A stretch of 64,000 nucleotides of DNA from NCBI RefSeq assembly GCF_016808335.1, contig NC_053149.1, positions 56,907,922-56,971,921 on the forward strand, written 5' to 3'. A model generated the notes under the pieces. That model saw only the letters and a program-made list of their open reading frames with translations. It was not told the DNA's origin and searched no databases. Made by a program: the position numbers and the translations under genes. Within the stretch, counting starts at the first letter, position 1. Each line of letters opens with the position of its first letter. Origin of the DNA: Panicum virgatum. Taxonomy: Eukaryota > Streptophyta > Magnoliopsida > Poales > Poaceae. Of the stretch, positions 11,589 to 24,718 are shown in pieces.

Positions 11589-14500
11589 TGTGCCAGAACC
11601 ACCTGAATTATCCCGGCTCAAGTGCGATGGCCATCACCCTAAAGGCAACACCGGCTCAAACGCACTTCAAACGGAACAATTCTTGGTCTGTCGGGTAACG
11701 TCCCGATAAAACCACCGGTTCTCGGATTGAACAAGCATACCCCGCACGATGGCGAGTCCAGAGATATTACAACCATAATTATTCAACACAGGCCTAACAG
11801 TTATTACAATAAGTATAAAACATTATTACAGATCCAAACTTAGTAAAACATTATACAAGACGTAAGTTTAAGTTCAGAGTTTAAAGCAGCAGAGAGAAAA
11901 CACGACGGCTACAACACGTCGAAAAAGGACACCAAGCTAGCCCAAGCAAGGTATCACTCGTCGGGGTCATTGCCGGTCGAAGACGGATCTCACTCTACAG
12001 ACCAGCCAGGAGGCAAAGAGCAGGGCCAAGTTAGACTAGCGATCTGGTCCTCAAAACTCATACCTGAAAAAGGTTTCAACAGCAAGGCTGAGTATTCTAA
12101 TACTCAGCAAGACTTAACCGTCAACGGATATACTTAGTCCACCTAGCTAGACTATGCAGGGTTTTGTAGGCTCTGGTTTTTCTTTTGCTGAAAAGCAATA
12201 AATAGTAGGTCCTTAATTTCACATTTTAGCTTTCAATATTCTAGTTGATTATCCATTCTATGTAAGCAACTAACTCTACTCAACCATGGTAGAACTTTAG
12301 TCAAACATCAAGATTGATCAAATAATGTTACTCTTATTACTCTGGGTGGCAAAGGGATCAAGCAGTCTCAATATCTGCGAGAGACGGACGATTCGAATTG
12401 GATTTCCAACCTTGCAAGGTAAACCTAACACACACGTTTGGAACACCGTCGGGTCGTTCCCAAATAACCGTTGACCTTTCATTCCGGCCTGTGGATAGGG
12501 TCACTCTCCCCAACTACAGGGCATCAACTTCCTCCCTGCACCCGTGGTGTTGCGCAACATAAACATAAATAAAACCTATCTCTAAGAGAGAGTGAAAGGT
12601 ATATCCACTCACCGGTCCGATCAGCTACTAGAGTTACCGCGTACCATATTTACGGCATGTGGCTAGCATGTTCAAACACTTAACCATCGCTACCACACAC
12701 CGCGACCTTAGCAGAATTCATCAATACAGACGGGGTCTCACCCAAGGTCATGATATCGAACATGACCCCGTCCGACGTCCTTATAGTGATTGCAAAAAGT
12801 AAACAAGCAACTCCTATAGCGCTCGCGAGTGATAGGCAATCACTCGACTTTTACCGGTCCTATTAGCATAGCAGTTAATCGAACTCAAGTCTAGTGTTCA
12901 GTACATAGGTTCCTATGATCATGCATCTAGGGTTTCAATTCAAATCCTAAGAACTGTAAATGCACAAGTAAGTAGTAACGATTAGTTGCATAATTTGAAA
13001 TACTGAGTTATGTCCGGGGCTTGCCTTCGCAGTAGTCGCTAACTAGATCAACCTTGGGCTCTTCCGGACTTTGGTCCGGGTCTTCAGTCAGTATGGCGGC
13101 GTTCACTTGGGCTTCTTGATCAACTCCTTCGGACTCCGGGATCATGATTTGCTAAGAAATGAGTAACTCAATCCACAAAAAGCATTTAAATTCAGAAAAA
13201 TTACCTCAAACAGGAAGTACAAAGAGAAATCTACCCTATAAGATTCATACCATTTTATGCAGCCAAATAATCAGAATAAATCATTTATTCAGATAGCACC
13301 TAGAACAAAATTAAATTATATAGAACAAACGACAACACTTATGAAGCTTAAAATTTTTCAGAACATACGTCATATGCATATAAATGTTCCATAAATTTTT
13401 CAGAATTTATCTAGACATAAAACAGGAGTAATAAATTCGAGTAAAATACACCACATATGGTAAAACTAATTAGCACAGAAAGTTCTATAACATTTCTGGA
13501 TCCTAAATTATACAGGCAGGAATATACGACCAAAATAGAGTTCCATAAATTTTCTCAGATTTTTCTAAGCAATGAAACTATTTACCATAATTAAAGCCTA
13601 CTTAACAAGAATTAATTCAAAGATATATCTAAACAGATCAAAAATTTCTCAAACTTTTGCAACAGCAAGGTTTTAGTGACATGTACGTGTGGAAAAAGTT
13701 TCACACTCAGGACTTTAACATTTTTATCAGAACAAATACATTTGCAAAACTAGTAGATTTAGGAATCTTGAAACTTTGCCCTAGTTAATGATGTCAAAAA
13801 GGTATTAAATTTTTACCAGGCACAAGTAACACTGCAAGATACAAACTAGCCAAAAACCACATACAGTTACTGAGTAGAACTCATAGAACAAATAAAGCCT
13901 AATTATACAATTCTTTTTCTTGGATTAAACTACAGACCAAAACTGAAGATATGCATGTACCAAAACTTGTAGTTCTTGTTACAAGGATTCCAAATATTTG
14001 GATTTGCATTTTTTCTGATTTTTCTATGAATTTCTAGGCATTTTCAAAGTTCAGCCTAAAAACAAAAGGAAAAGAACTGAAGACTTGCATCCAGGCCCCT
14101 AGCAGATTTCAAATCCTAGCAAAAAGGTCCCTGACCGGAGTCAGAGCGAGGGGGAGGTGTTGACCGGCCGATTCCGGCGGCTCTGGTCGCCGACGGCGAG
14201 GGTGGAGAGGCGTGGGAGCTTCAGGGCACCAAGCGCTACCTTCTGGTGGGGTCTGGTCGAGGAGGAGGCGGCCGGAGGTGGGTCGTCGACGGCGAGCAGC
14301 GGCGGTCGGAGCACGGGGAACGGCGGCGAGGGTGCTCTGGTGGGTACTGGGCGGGGAGGAGAGGTTTGCGAGCTGCGTGAGGATGAGGCGGAGCTAGAGG
14401 TAGGGTGTGCGTGGGCGGAGGATGTCGGGAATGGCGGGTCGACGGTGAGCTCGAGCTCGTCGGAGCTCGGGTGGGCAGCGGCGGTGTTCTGAAGGTTTGG

Positions 14501-15303
14501 GGCAGGGAGTTGGCGAAAGAGTGAGCGGAATAGGATGCGAGGGTGCTCTGGGTGCTGAGGCGTGTGAGAGCTGGGGGTCCAGGGCACTGCAGCGAGCTGG
14601 CCACGGCGACGGCGAGGTGGCGGCCGCGGAGCTCGGTCGGGATGGCGTGGCAAGGGGAGGAGGGGTCCAGCGCGAGGGGAAGTGGGTCCAGGAGGTCGCT
14701 GGGGTGCCGCGCGGGGCGGTGGGCGAAGCAGGAGGTGGCCTGCGGCCCTCCTCGGCGGCGGGCGGCGCCGCTCTGCGCCGGCGGCAGAGGAAGCAGGGAG
14801 GAAGGGAGGTGGAAGATGAAGGATGGACCTAGTTGCAAATTCTGAAAAGTTCAGGGGTCCTACTGTAAAACAAAAATAACTTCTAAATTAGGGCTCAAAT
14901 GAAAAAGTGCCCAACATGAAAGTTGTTGAACTTTTCAAGATCTACAACTTTGATGTTGTGCAAAAATTGATTTGACCAAAGGTTAAATAGTTATTTTGAA
15001 AACATAGGAAGAATTTTGAATTTAATGGACTTTTGTCTTTTCCATTGCAAATTCACCTCAAAATCAGACTAAAAAGTAAAATTTTCTGCCATGTAATGAT
15101 TACACTGAATTTTACAAATAAACCCTCCACAAAAGCAATATTTGCTCTCCCTATTCAAATTAAGACATAGAAAGGACCTTGCATTAAATCATATTTACAC
15201 AAATAATCTTTTATTTTTACAATAAGATCCTTTTTCAAGCAAATTAAGCACATGATGCATAAAAGAAATACAATTCTACTGTGCAGACAACTAGGGTGTC
15301 ACA
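11589..15303 (-). mobile_element. Solo-LTR-like insertion (minus strand) inside the gypsy gag
   Basis: This 3715-bp block interrupts gag. Read on the minus strand it starts TGTGACACCC and ends TTCTGGCACA, the 5'-TG..CA-3' form of an LTR. The start resembles the long LTRs of Del/Tekay-type chromoviruses in grasses (recall, not checked). No internal primer site, polypurine tract or pol gene was seen, and the two ends do not repeat within the block, so a solo LTR is the simplest reading. A 5-bp target duplication was not found. A GC-rich island at 14140-14830 gives overlapping ORFs on both strands that look non-coding. Confidence 0.55.
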
Positions 15304-17408
15304 GGCACCACCGCCGATGACCCCACAGCAGGGTCTTGCTATCCTGCTCCAACCCCAGTCTTCTTCAGAAGTGTTATTGTCGCAATCTCCGCATCAGAAG
15401 GGAATCAACTGGGTATTCCACAATCAAGCAACTGGACAGATATGGTATATCAATGTGCCGTACATGGATATTACTGGTCAACAATCGGCTAACCCATCAG
15501 CTACACAGCCGACGATGACTCAGTAGACACCAAATCGGATAGCTCAGCAAGCCCAACAGATGCAATTGGCTGGACAGCCGATGAGTCATGTAACTCAGCA
15601 ACTTGCGATGATGACCAATGCAGCAAACACGGTTTTCCCTCAACAAATGCCAATAGTTGAACCGCAAGTTGATTGGAGCACAAAGGTAGCTGAAGTGATG
15701 AGGGAGCTGTTTGGTTTGAGGCCAAAGCAACAATCCGTCATGTACAAGACTCCCTATCCTCCGGCTTATAATCAGATTCCTCTCCCCCACAAGTACAAGA
15801 TACCTGACTTCACAAAGTTCTCAGGGCAGGGAGAAGTTTCTACGATGGAACATGTTAATAGGTTCCTTCTACAGTTGGGAGAAGCGGGCAACCAGAATGC
15901 ACTCAGAGTCCGTTTGTTCTTCTCGTCTTTGTCTGGATCGGCCTTTGCTTGGTTCACCACTTTGCCAGCAAACTCCATATTATATTGGGCCGATCTAGAG
16001 AGACAATTTCATCAGTTCTTCTTCTCTGAGATTACTGAGTTAAAGTTGACCAATTTGACCGATTTGAGACAAAGAAACGATGAATCGGTTGCTGCGTTTA
16101 TCCAAAGGTTCAGAGATGTCAAGAACCGATGTTACAGTTTGGTTCTGTCCGATCAGCAGTTGGTCGATGCAGCATTTAATGGACTCTTGCCGCACATTAA
16201 AGATAAATATGCATCGCAAGAGTTTGAAAGTATTAGCTAGATCGCAAGTCGTATGACAGGAGAGACTCGATCCTACGAGTCCAAGAAGCCTTTTCAGAAG
16301 AAGATCAACTATGTGGAATATTCTGCTAATGATGAGTCTGAAGAGGAGCAAGAAACGGTCGCATCGGCTGAGTGGATACAGAATAGCAAGAAGTCGGCGA
16401 CGTGTCCGTTTGGAAAGAAAGAGCCTGAGTCGTATGGGTTTGACATCACCAAGGCCGACAAGATATTTGATTTGTTATTGTCGGAAGGATTGATCAAGTT
16501 GAAGCCATATCACAAGATTTCATCGGAGGACGAGCTCAAGAAAATAAAGTACTGCAAGTGGCACAATGCCATGTCTCATGACACAAATGATTGCAAGGTC
16601 TTCCGACAGCAGATTCAGATGGCTTTCGAACAAGGGAGATTGAAGTTTGAGGCTCCCAAGAAGACGATAAAGATCGACGGACATCCTTTCGCCACGAACA
16701 TGGTTGATGTGGCTAGAGATGAAGGTTCTTCTCAAACTAAGATTCTGATGTCATCATCGGCCAAGAAATCTGGAGCTGTTAATCCTAAAGCGCAGATAGC
16801 GGCCGATGAGGTCAAAGGAAAGAGTCCGATGAGGGATGCTGAACGTTCATCAGCACCACGGAGAAGTGTAATGTCTCAAATGCTGTTGAACAAGTTTCAG
16901 CATGATCGTGAAAGGCGGCAGTGTAGAGAAGAAGAGGAGCGACGCGAGCAAGATCATTGGAGGTGTCCTTTCTTTGTCTACTGCTGGGAAGAAGGGTTGA
17001 CATTGCCATCGACATATGATTGTCCCGAATGCAATGGCCAAGGCATGATCGACTGGGGGGCAGGACAATGCTACGGGATCCTACTGGGAGAAGAGTGCCT
17101 GTACACGATCGGCTAGAACAGGTGGCCGATGGCAGAGTACAAGATGATCAGCCGATGCGGAGAGATCCAGAACGTGAGCCTGATCGCGCGGGTCAATCTC
17201 AATGGTGCCCAGGAGGTTTGACCAGGTCTCAAAAGCGACGTGTTCAGAGGTTACGCCAGTTGGAAATCATTGAAGAAGAGCAAGAACAGATTCTGAACAA
17301 GAAAGGAGTCAAAACACAAGTCTGGCATGTCAAGGCTAAGGCCGATGGTGAATCGGCCAGTAACAGTTCCACACCGATCCAAGCAGTCGGTTCTTCAGAA
17401 AGTTTCTG
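15304..17408 (+). pseudogene. Gypsy gag, central and C-terminal part
   Basis: The retrotransposon gag domain is clear: KIPDFTKFSGQGEVSTMEHV, then FFSSLSGSAFAWFTTLP and an FIQRFRDVKNRC stretch. A later CPFFVYCWEEG..YDCPECNGQG cysteine pattern resembles the zinc-binding end of gag in this family. Stops at 15524 and 16238 and a frame change near 17110 break it. The usual protease (an L-V-D-G-G/S-A/S motif) is missing between this gag end and the RT at 17409. Confidence 0.85.
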
Positions 17409-18294
17409 ATGGATGAGTTCCTAGAGGAAGAAGGAAAGTTGGGGCATGGGTTTACGTCGGCCGATTTACTAGAGGAAATTGACATCGGAAATGGTGATAG
17501 ACCGAGGCCGACGTTTATTAGCACCAACTTGGATCCCAAATACAAGCAGGAACTAAAAAGTTTATTAAGAGAGTACAAAGATTGCTTTGCTTGGGAATAT
17601 TATGAGATGCCTGGCTTGGATAGATCTATTGTGGAACATCGTTTGCCTATAAAACTGGGATATCGACCATATCAACAAGGAGCAAGGCGATGTAATCCTA
17701 AGATTTTACCAGATATAAAGGCCGAGATTACACGGTTAATTGAAGCTAATTTTATTCGGCAGTGTCGTTATGCCGAATGGATTTCTAATGTGGTTCCCGT
17801 TTACAAGAAGAATGGCAAACTACGAGTGTGCACTGATTTCAGGGATCTCAACAAAGCTACGCCGATGGATGGTTACCCTATGCCAATAGCTGATATGTTG
17901 GTAGATGCTGCTGCTGGGCACAAAGTGAACAGTTTTATGGATGGCAATGCTGGATACAATCAGATTTTTATGGCAGAAGAAGACATCCACAAGACTGCGT
18001 TCAGATGTCCAGGACATCTCGGTTTATTTGAGCGGGTAGTCATGACCTTCGGATTAAAAAATGCCCGTGCTATGTACCAGAGAGCCATGAATTATATCTT
18101 TCATGAACTAATCGGCAAAATTGTGGAGATATACATTGATGACGTGGTTGTGAAGTCAAAGGGGCACCAAGAACATTTGGCCGATCTGCATAGAGCTCTG
18201 GAATGCACCAGGAGACATGGTTTGAAGATGAATCCAAACAAGTGTACTTTTGGTGTATCAACTGGCCAATTCTTGGGTTTTATGGTACATGAAC
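17409..18294 (+). pseudogene. Gypsy reverse transcriptase, 5' part, cut by a LINE
   Basis: The RT palm and fingers are readable without a stop: LRVCTDFRDLNKATP, MDGNAGYNQIFMAEED, the FGLKNARAMYQRAMN region and the catalytic YIDDVVVKS. The frame ends at FLGFMVHER, where the LINE entered. The continuation (GIEIS) is found after 24162. Confidence 0.9.
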
Positions 18295-18309
18295 GATGAT
18301 TTGAAATTA
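18295..18309. repeat. Left target-site duplication of the LINE
   Basis: GATGATTTGAAATTA here matches GAGGAATTGAAATTA at 24163-24177 with two mismatches. Both copies correspond to the same RT codons of the gypsy host, which confirms the insertion point. Confidence 0.8.
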
Positions 18310-18710
18310 TTCATCGACTACCACCAACCAAATGGATCCGTTTTTCCCGGAGCATAACCGAGGCGATCCCATGGTGATTGTGCTGGCGATCGCGATCCCG
18401 AAGCCCTCCTAGGCCGCCACTCTGGCGACCCTGGACCTGCAACGCCAGCGATCGCTCCGATCCTGGTGTCCACGCCCCGCCCACCGGCTCCCAGCCGGCG
18501 GCGGCCACCCGCATATCGACGGTTAGCCGCCCGGCGCCGTCGACCAACAATCTTCTCGCTAGGGGTTTGCGCCACTTAGGAACCCTAGTTTCGGGATCAT
18601 TTTCGTGTGTGCTGCATTCTCTGCACACTGCACACCTTTTCCCTAATTGGGATCGCATTTGTCTGTGATCTTCACGTGACACTTGTTTTCTCCTATCGTG
18701 GTTAACTGAC

Positions 18711-20035
18711 ATGGCGTCGGCAACCGGTGGAGATCAGGGAGCTCGTCGGGGGGGGGGGACCGGAAAGGAACCAGAATCCGATCCGGGTTTAGCTGACCTG
18801 TTCGGGCGTTTGAACCTCACAGAGGCGGAGGGGGAGGTAGCCGCTTTTAGCGACGATGAGGAAGATTTCGCGGTGGTGCAATGGGCAGTGGTCGGGAAGG
18901 TGCTATCCCCATCAACGATCCATGCGACCACGATCAAGGGTGCCATGAAACCGGCGTGGGGCAACCCATGCGGGCTAAAAATCTGCTCAATAGGGGAGAA
19001 GTCGGACAACCTGTTCATTGCTGAATTCGGTGACCAATTCGCAATGGAACGGGCGCTGGAGGGATCACCATGGCTGGTTGGAAAACATGCAGTCATCCTC
19101 TATGACTACGATGATAGGCTGGTCCCATCGGAGATTGTCTTTTTCAAGATCGACCACTGGGTACGTATATTGAACCTGCCTTTGGGCTGGATGACTACAC
19201 ATCGTGGCTCCAGGGCTATGGGCCTCGTTGGTGACGTGAAGAAAATGGATGTGGATGCAGAAGGCAAAGCCAGCGGCCCCTTCCTTCGTGCAAGAGTAGC
19301 TGTTGAACTTGCCAAACCACTTAGGAGGGGAGTTCTCCTCAAAACTGATAGGTCGAAGCCACCGGACTGGTTTGATCTGCAGTATGATAAGCTGCCTTTT
19401 TCTATCACTCATGTGGGATACTAGGACACGGGGATCTTGATTGTACCACGCCGGCGCAGAGGAATGCTCTTGGCATGCTGCCTTATGATATCGGGCTGAG
19501 AGCACCGGAGGATAAGAAGAAGAAGATCCAGAGTCTGACACAGGCTGCGGCTGAGTCCTTTGGACATGTCAGTTCATCATCGACCTCCCGCCAGCAGAAC
19601 CGATCGTCTTCAAAGGAAGGAAAGAGAGGGTCGTCTGCATCGGAAACAAAGGACACCGAATGCGATGAGAGGGAAGTTCAGTCCCCGCTGAAACGGAACG
19701 AGCCAGAAATGGAGGTCGGGAAGGAGAAGATGTCTGACCACACTAGTCAGAATCTGTTCAGCAGCAAGGAGGCAGAAAACAACCGTAAGATCTACATTAA
19801 GAAACGTAAAGCCAAAGGACAAAATGTGGGCGTCACACCCACTGACCCTGTGGCTTTTACGACAGATGGGCCGACTCTAGTCCCGGCCGGCACAGTTCAG
19901 GCACGACTCTCAGAACTTGCAGGAACCATAGATGGGGGAGGGAAGAACTCGAAGGAGCTCCCGAAGAAGCTAAGAGTTTCAACTAATGCAAAATCGGCGG
20001 CGGCTGCGGATGGCAGTCCCCGCCGGACACAATGA
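18711..20035 (+). pseudogene. LINE ORF1 (DUF4283 gag-like, zinc knuckle), frameshifted
   Basis: The start codon at 18711 opens an acidic N-terminus, then a DUF4283-like domain with WAVVGKVLSPSTIH and FGDQFAMERALEGSPWLV. Next comes the HWVRILNLPLGWMT region, which in this family precedes a zinc knuckle. The knuckle is still visible in another frame as CGILGHGDLDC, so a frameshift lies near 19395-19410. A second open part (19475-20035) is a Ser/Lys-rich tail. ORF1 proteins bind element RNA in the ribonucleoprotein. Confidence 0.8.
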
Positions 20036-23000
20036 GTCTCATAAGTCTGAACTGTCATGGCTGTGGGGAGGCTGCAACAGTTCATGAAATCCGCTGCATA
20101 GCGGATAGTTACAACCCCTCGATGTTGTTCCTGTCAGAAACAAAAATGAGTCGGCAATGATCGGAGGATCTGAAATGGCGACTAGGTTTTCAGAATGCGA
20201 TAGGAGTCAATTCTTTGGGACTTAGCGGAGGACTAGTTCTGCTTTGGAAGAACGGGGTCACAGTGAACCTCAAGTCTTACTCGAAGTTTCACATAGATGT
20301 GTGTGTTTCGGAGGAGGATGGCAAGGTGTGGCGTTTCACTGGATTCTATGGTGAATCGATGAGAACGAGACGGAAGGAATCATGGCGTATGCTGCGATTT
20401 CTGAGGAACCTGGCGGATCTCCCGTGGCTATGTGTGGGTGACTTCAATGAAATCCTACACGTAGAGGAGCAAATGGGCGGCAACGATCGTGAGGAGTGGT
20501 GCATGAGTGGTTACCGCGAGGCAGTAGAGTACTGTGGCTTCTCAGATTTGGGCTACAGGGGGCTACCATTCATGTGGGATAATCGAAGGGAGGGATCTCA
20601 TAATATTAAGGTGAGACTAGACCGTGCTCTGGGTAATGAATCATGGCTCGATCTTTTTGGCAAGTCTACGGTCACCTATGTTCAGACAGTGGAATCAGAC
20701 CATTGTGCAGTCTTTGTGCATGTTGTGCCAACAGGGATGCCTCATGGTGGTGGGAAAGTTTTTTGTTATGAGAACATGTGGCAACGTCACCAACGCTATG
20801 ATGAGACAGTAGCGGGAGCTTGGAATAGTGGGTGCACAAACCTGGGGGAGGTGCGCCTACAATCCACACTGACCCGCTGGGGTAGAGAGGAGTTCGGCTC
20901 TGCCAGAGGTGAGTTGCGGCATTTGAGGAAGCAGCTTGAACTTATTAGGAGCCGAAACATCAGGTGTGGGCCGACGCCAGAGGAACGGAGGATAATGACA
21001 AGATTGGCTGAAGTCCTAGCCATGGAGGAAGCAATGGAGAAGCAGCGCTCTAGGGTGCAATGGCTGCATGAGGGCGATCGAAATACATGTTTCTTCCAAG
21101 CCAAAGCGAAGCAACGGGCCAGGACAAAGAAAATCATGGCACTTCGCAGGACGGATGGATCTCTTTGTGAGGTACAGGAGGAATTGGAAGAAATGGCTGC
21201 TGCGTTCTACCAAAACTTATTTATGGCGCAAGAGAACACGACACCTGAGTTGGTAACGCAGCATGTGCCAAGTAAAGTCACGGAGTTGATGAACGAAGCC
21301 CTCACAGCTGAATATACAAGCGAGGAGGTCAAGAAAGTGGTTTTCATGATGCACCCGAACAAATCCCCGGGACCGGACGGATTCACGGCTGGCTTCTACC
21401 AACGCCATTGGGGACTGATCGGCCATGACATCACTACAGCGGTCCTCTCTTTTCTGAATGGAGGTGAGATGACTGCGGTGATCAACAGCACGGTACTTAT
21501 TCTGATTCCAAAGGTGAGAAATCCACAAGACCTTACACATTTTAGACCTATCTCGTTGTGTAATGTTTTGTACAAGATCTGCTCCAAGGTGATTGCCAAT
21601 AGACTCCGACTAATTCTGGACGAGATCATCTCCGAGGAGCAATCTGCTTTTGTCCCAGGCCGTTTGATCACGGACAATGTCCTAGTGGCGTATGAATGTA
21701 TCCACTATCTGAAGCGGAAGAAAGGGAAGGATGGTGCATGTGCAGTAAAGCTAGATATGGCAAAAGCCTACGACGGAGTGGAGTGGGCTTATCTCCGATC
21801 TATTTTGCTCAAGCTAGGTTTTCATGAAAGTTTTGTGCAGCTGATCATGCATTGTGTTCAAACAGTGACTTTCAGAGTGAGGGTGAATGGGAAGCTGTCG
21901 GAACCATTCATGCCCTCCCGTGGCATCAGGCAAGGCGACCCTCTGTCACCAAACCTATTCCTGCTGTGTGCTGAGGGTCTATCAAGTATGCTGAAGAATG
22001 TTGGCCCCCAGTTCCTTGCAAGAGGCGTAAGAGTGGGAGTTCATTCTCCGTGGATTTCCCACCTGCTTTTTGCTGATGATTGCTTGCTGTTTACACAGGC
22101 CTCGGAGAGAGGTAGCCAGAGACTAATGGACATCCTCAACTTATACCAAAGGGGCTCTGGACAATTGGTTAACATGTCAAAATCAGCAAATTTTTTTCAG
22201 CAATAATTGCAATGAGTCAGACAAGGAAGCTGTAAAACAATCTACCGGGATTCAAACCGAGGCTCTCTGTGAAAAGTATCTAGGTCTGCCTACTGCTGTT
22301 GGAAGAAGTACCAAGGGAGCTTTCGAAGCTATCCCGGCAAAAATCTGTGGTCTGATGAATGGTTGGGGGGGGGGAGAAGAAGCTTAGTTGTGCTGCTCGG
22401 GAGACATTAATAAAGTCAGTGGCGCAAGCTATCCCTACTTATTCAATGAGTTGTTTTGTCCTTGCACCGGCAACGTGTCAGAAAATCACGTCATCCATCT
22501 CCAATTACTGGTGGAGTAGCGGAATTGATCGTAGAGGAATGCACTGGAGGAATTGGCCGGACATGTGTTTGCCCAAATCCCAGGGCGGATTGGGATTTCG
22601 TGACATCAAGCATTTTAACCTGGCGATGTTAGGCAAGCAAGGATGGAGACTAATGGTAACCCCTGAATCGTTGTGTACCCGAGTGCTTAAAGGCAGATAC
22701 TATCCGAACTATGACTTCATGTCAGCTACAAAAAAGAAGAGCGCCTCTCATACTTGGCGTGCCATCCTAGCAGGCAGGAAAGTCCTTCAGATGGGTTGTA
22801 TTAGGTGTATTGGAGATGGTATAACAACAAATATTTGGCGAGACCAATGGTTGCCAGGCGGTGTGGGCTTAAAACCTTTATGCCATAAAGATGGAGTTGT
22901 GGCAGAACAAGTGAGTGATCTTCTCAACTCGGATGGACTATCGTGGGATGATGCAGCACTGGATCAGAATCTTGTTCCACTTGATGCAGCGGCGGCGTGT

Positions 23001-24140
23001 CGAATTCCTCTTGGTCGTTCAATGGTGGATACATGGGCTTGGTCAGGAGAGCGACATGGCCTCTACTCAGTTAAATCAGGCTACCGCATGCTTGCAGCAT
23101 CCGAGGCTCAGCAGCGAGATTTTGTGCAAAGGAAAGCGACCAATTCAAATCACGGTGCTGACCCTATTTGGCAGAAACTATGGAAATGCAAGGTACCCCC
23201 AAAGGTTCGGGTGTTCTGGTGGTGCGTTCTGAATGACTATCTACCGAGCAGGGCCAATCTCCACCGGCGGCATATCGATCCTCTCAGTACATGTGATACA
23301 TGTGGAGCCCGTGAGGAGACTACATTTCATGCACTTGTGGAATGCACATATGCAAGGCATTTTTGGATTAGGTTACGTGAACTCACTGGTGTAAAGCTTC
23401 CAAATCTGAATCCAACTTCGTGGGCATCGGCAATTCTAGATAACAGAATTTGTGGAGTGAATGACCAAACGATCATTTTGTGCGGAATGTGGTCGGTATG
23501 GCGCTCTCGCAATGACCGCCGACAAGGCAAAGCCCCGATTGATATGGCTGCAGCGATTGATTGGGCACTGGATGTCTGCTTCCATCTCAGTGCTGCGAGG
23601 GAGAAGACATCTGGCAATGGAGGACCATCGGTAATACAAAGATGGCAGCGGCCTCCGGCACATACTCTGAAAGTTAATGTGGACGGAGCTTTTTCTGCAG
23701 ATGAGACTTCAGGGGCGATTGGGGCTGTGGCCAGAGATGCTGAGGATGTATTCTTGATGGCTATGACCCGGCGGCTCCCCGCGGTGGCGTCTGCCTAAGC
23801 AGCAGAAGCTGAAGCTCTACGTGCAGGTGTGCAGTTGATACACACAGTCACAAATGGGCCCGTGATGCTAGAGACTGACTCTTTGGAGGTGGTTGCCCTG
23901 TGGAACAATAGAGCAACACAGCGGTCCGAATTTACGCCGATCTTTGATGATATTCAGGAGTTAGCTTCTTCATTCTCTTCCTTTTGTATTATGCATGTCA
24001 AACGTACTGCAAATATGGCTGCCCAAGCAGCTTGTGCTCATTTGTTGCGTCTAGTGCCTTTGAAGTCTGGGCAAATGATGCTCCTAGTTTTCTTCTGCAG
24101 ACTTTGCAAGATGATTGTAATCATGTTAATGAATGAATGA
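20032..24140 (+). pseudogene. LINE ORF2 (endonuclease, reverse transcriptase, RNase H), broken
   Basis: It opens with an AP-endonuclease start (LISLNCHGCGEAATVHEI), followed by an in-frame stop at 20158. The long frame 20215-22206 carries endonuclease motifs (VGDFNEIL, VRLDRALGN, ESDHCAVFV). It also carries the RT core: KSPGPDGFTAGFYQ, PISLCNVLYKI, GIRQGDPLSP and the catalytic LLFADDCLLF. Frame breaks fall at a T run near 22190 and a G run near 22366. The next frame (22359-23798) has the zf-RVT pattern CDTCGAREETTFHALVEC. RNase H begins at VNVDGAFS and continues after a stop at 23796 to about 24060. Confidence 0.88.
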
Positions 24141-24177
24141 AGAAGCTGTTGCCCAAAAAAAAGAGGAATTGAAATTA

Positions 24178-24718
24178 GTCAGAAGACTATATCAGCTATC
24201 GACAAAGTTGAAGCCCCTACAACGAAGGTTGAACTTTAGTCATTGATCGGCAAGATTAATTTTATTCGAAGATTTATATCTAATCCGTCGGGAAAAATTC
24301 AGCCGTTCAGTTCTTTACTGAAGTTGAAGGCCGATCAGGAATTTGTATGGAGAGAGGAACATCAGAAGGCATTGAATGAAATCAAACATTATCTGGTAAA
24401 TCCTCCGGTGTTGGTTCCTCCCCAAAAGCACAAGCCGTTTAAATTGTATTTATCTGCTGATGAACGTGCTATCGGATCGGCCCTTATTCAAGAATTTGAA
24501 GGAAAAGAAAGAGCTATTTGTTTTGTGTGCAGAAGGTTGCTGGATGCTGAAACCAGATATTCTCCTGTCGAGAGATTGTGTCTTTGCTTATACTTCTCCT
24601 GTACCAAGCTTAGACATTATTCATTATCGGCTGAATGTGTTGTTGTAAGCAAAGATGACGTTATTAGATATATATGCTCTCATTGCCGATTTTAAAAGGG
24701 AGAATAGGGAAATAGATT
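24178..24718 (+). pseudogene. Gypsy RT end and first RNase H
   Basis: The host frame resumes after the LINE. It covers the RT connection (GKINFIRRFISN) and the usual RNase H motifs LYLSADERAIGSAL and ETRYSPVERLCLCL. A stop near 24238 and a frame change near 24640 interrupt it. Confidence 0.82.

Larger units (their letters stand above)
18310..24162 (+). mobile_element. Near full-length L1-type LINE nested in the gypsy RT
   Basis: A 5.85 kb non-LTR element is bounded by a 15-bp target duplication and ends in an A-rich tail (CCCAAAAAAAAGA). It has ORF1 with a DUF4283-type domain and zinc knuckle, then ORF2 with endonuclease, reverse transcriptase, a zf-RVT region and a C-terminal RNase H. Plant L1 elements with RNase H share this layout. 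Stops and frameshifts inactivate both ORFs. The 5' UTR of about 400 bp is GC-rich. Confidence 0.92.

Noticed and set aside
14141..14845. ORFs on both strands in the solo-LTR-like block
   Set aside because: GC-rich island with overlapping frames and no motif; it sits inside an LTR-type sequence.
11589..15303. Full retrotransposon with two LTRs
   Set aside because: The two ends of the block do not repeat each other, and no primer site, polypurine tract or pol motif was seen inside.
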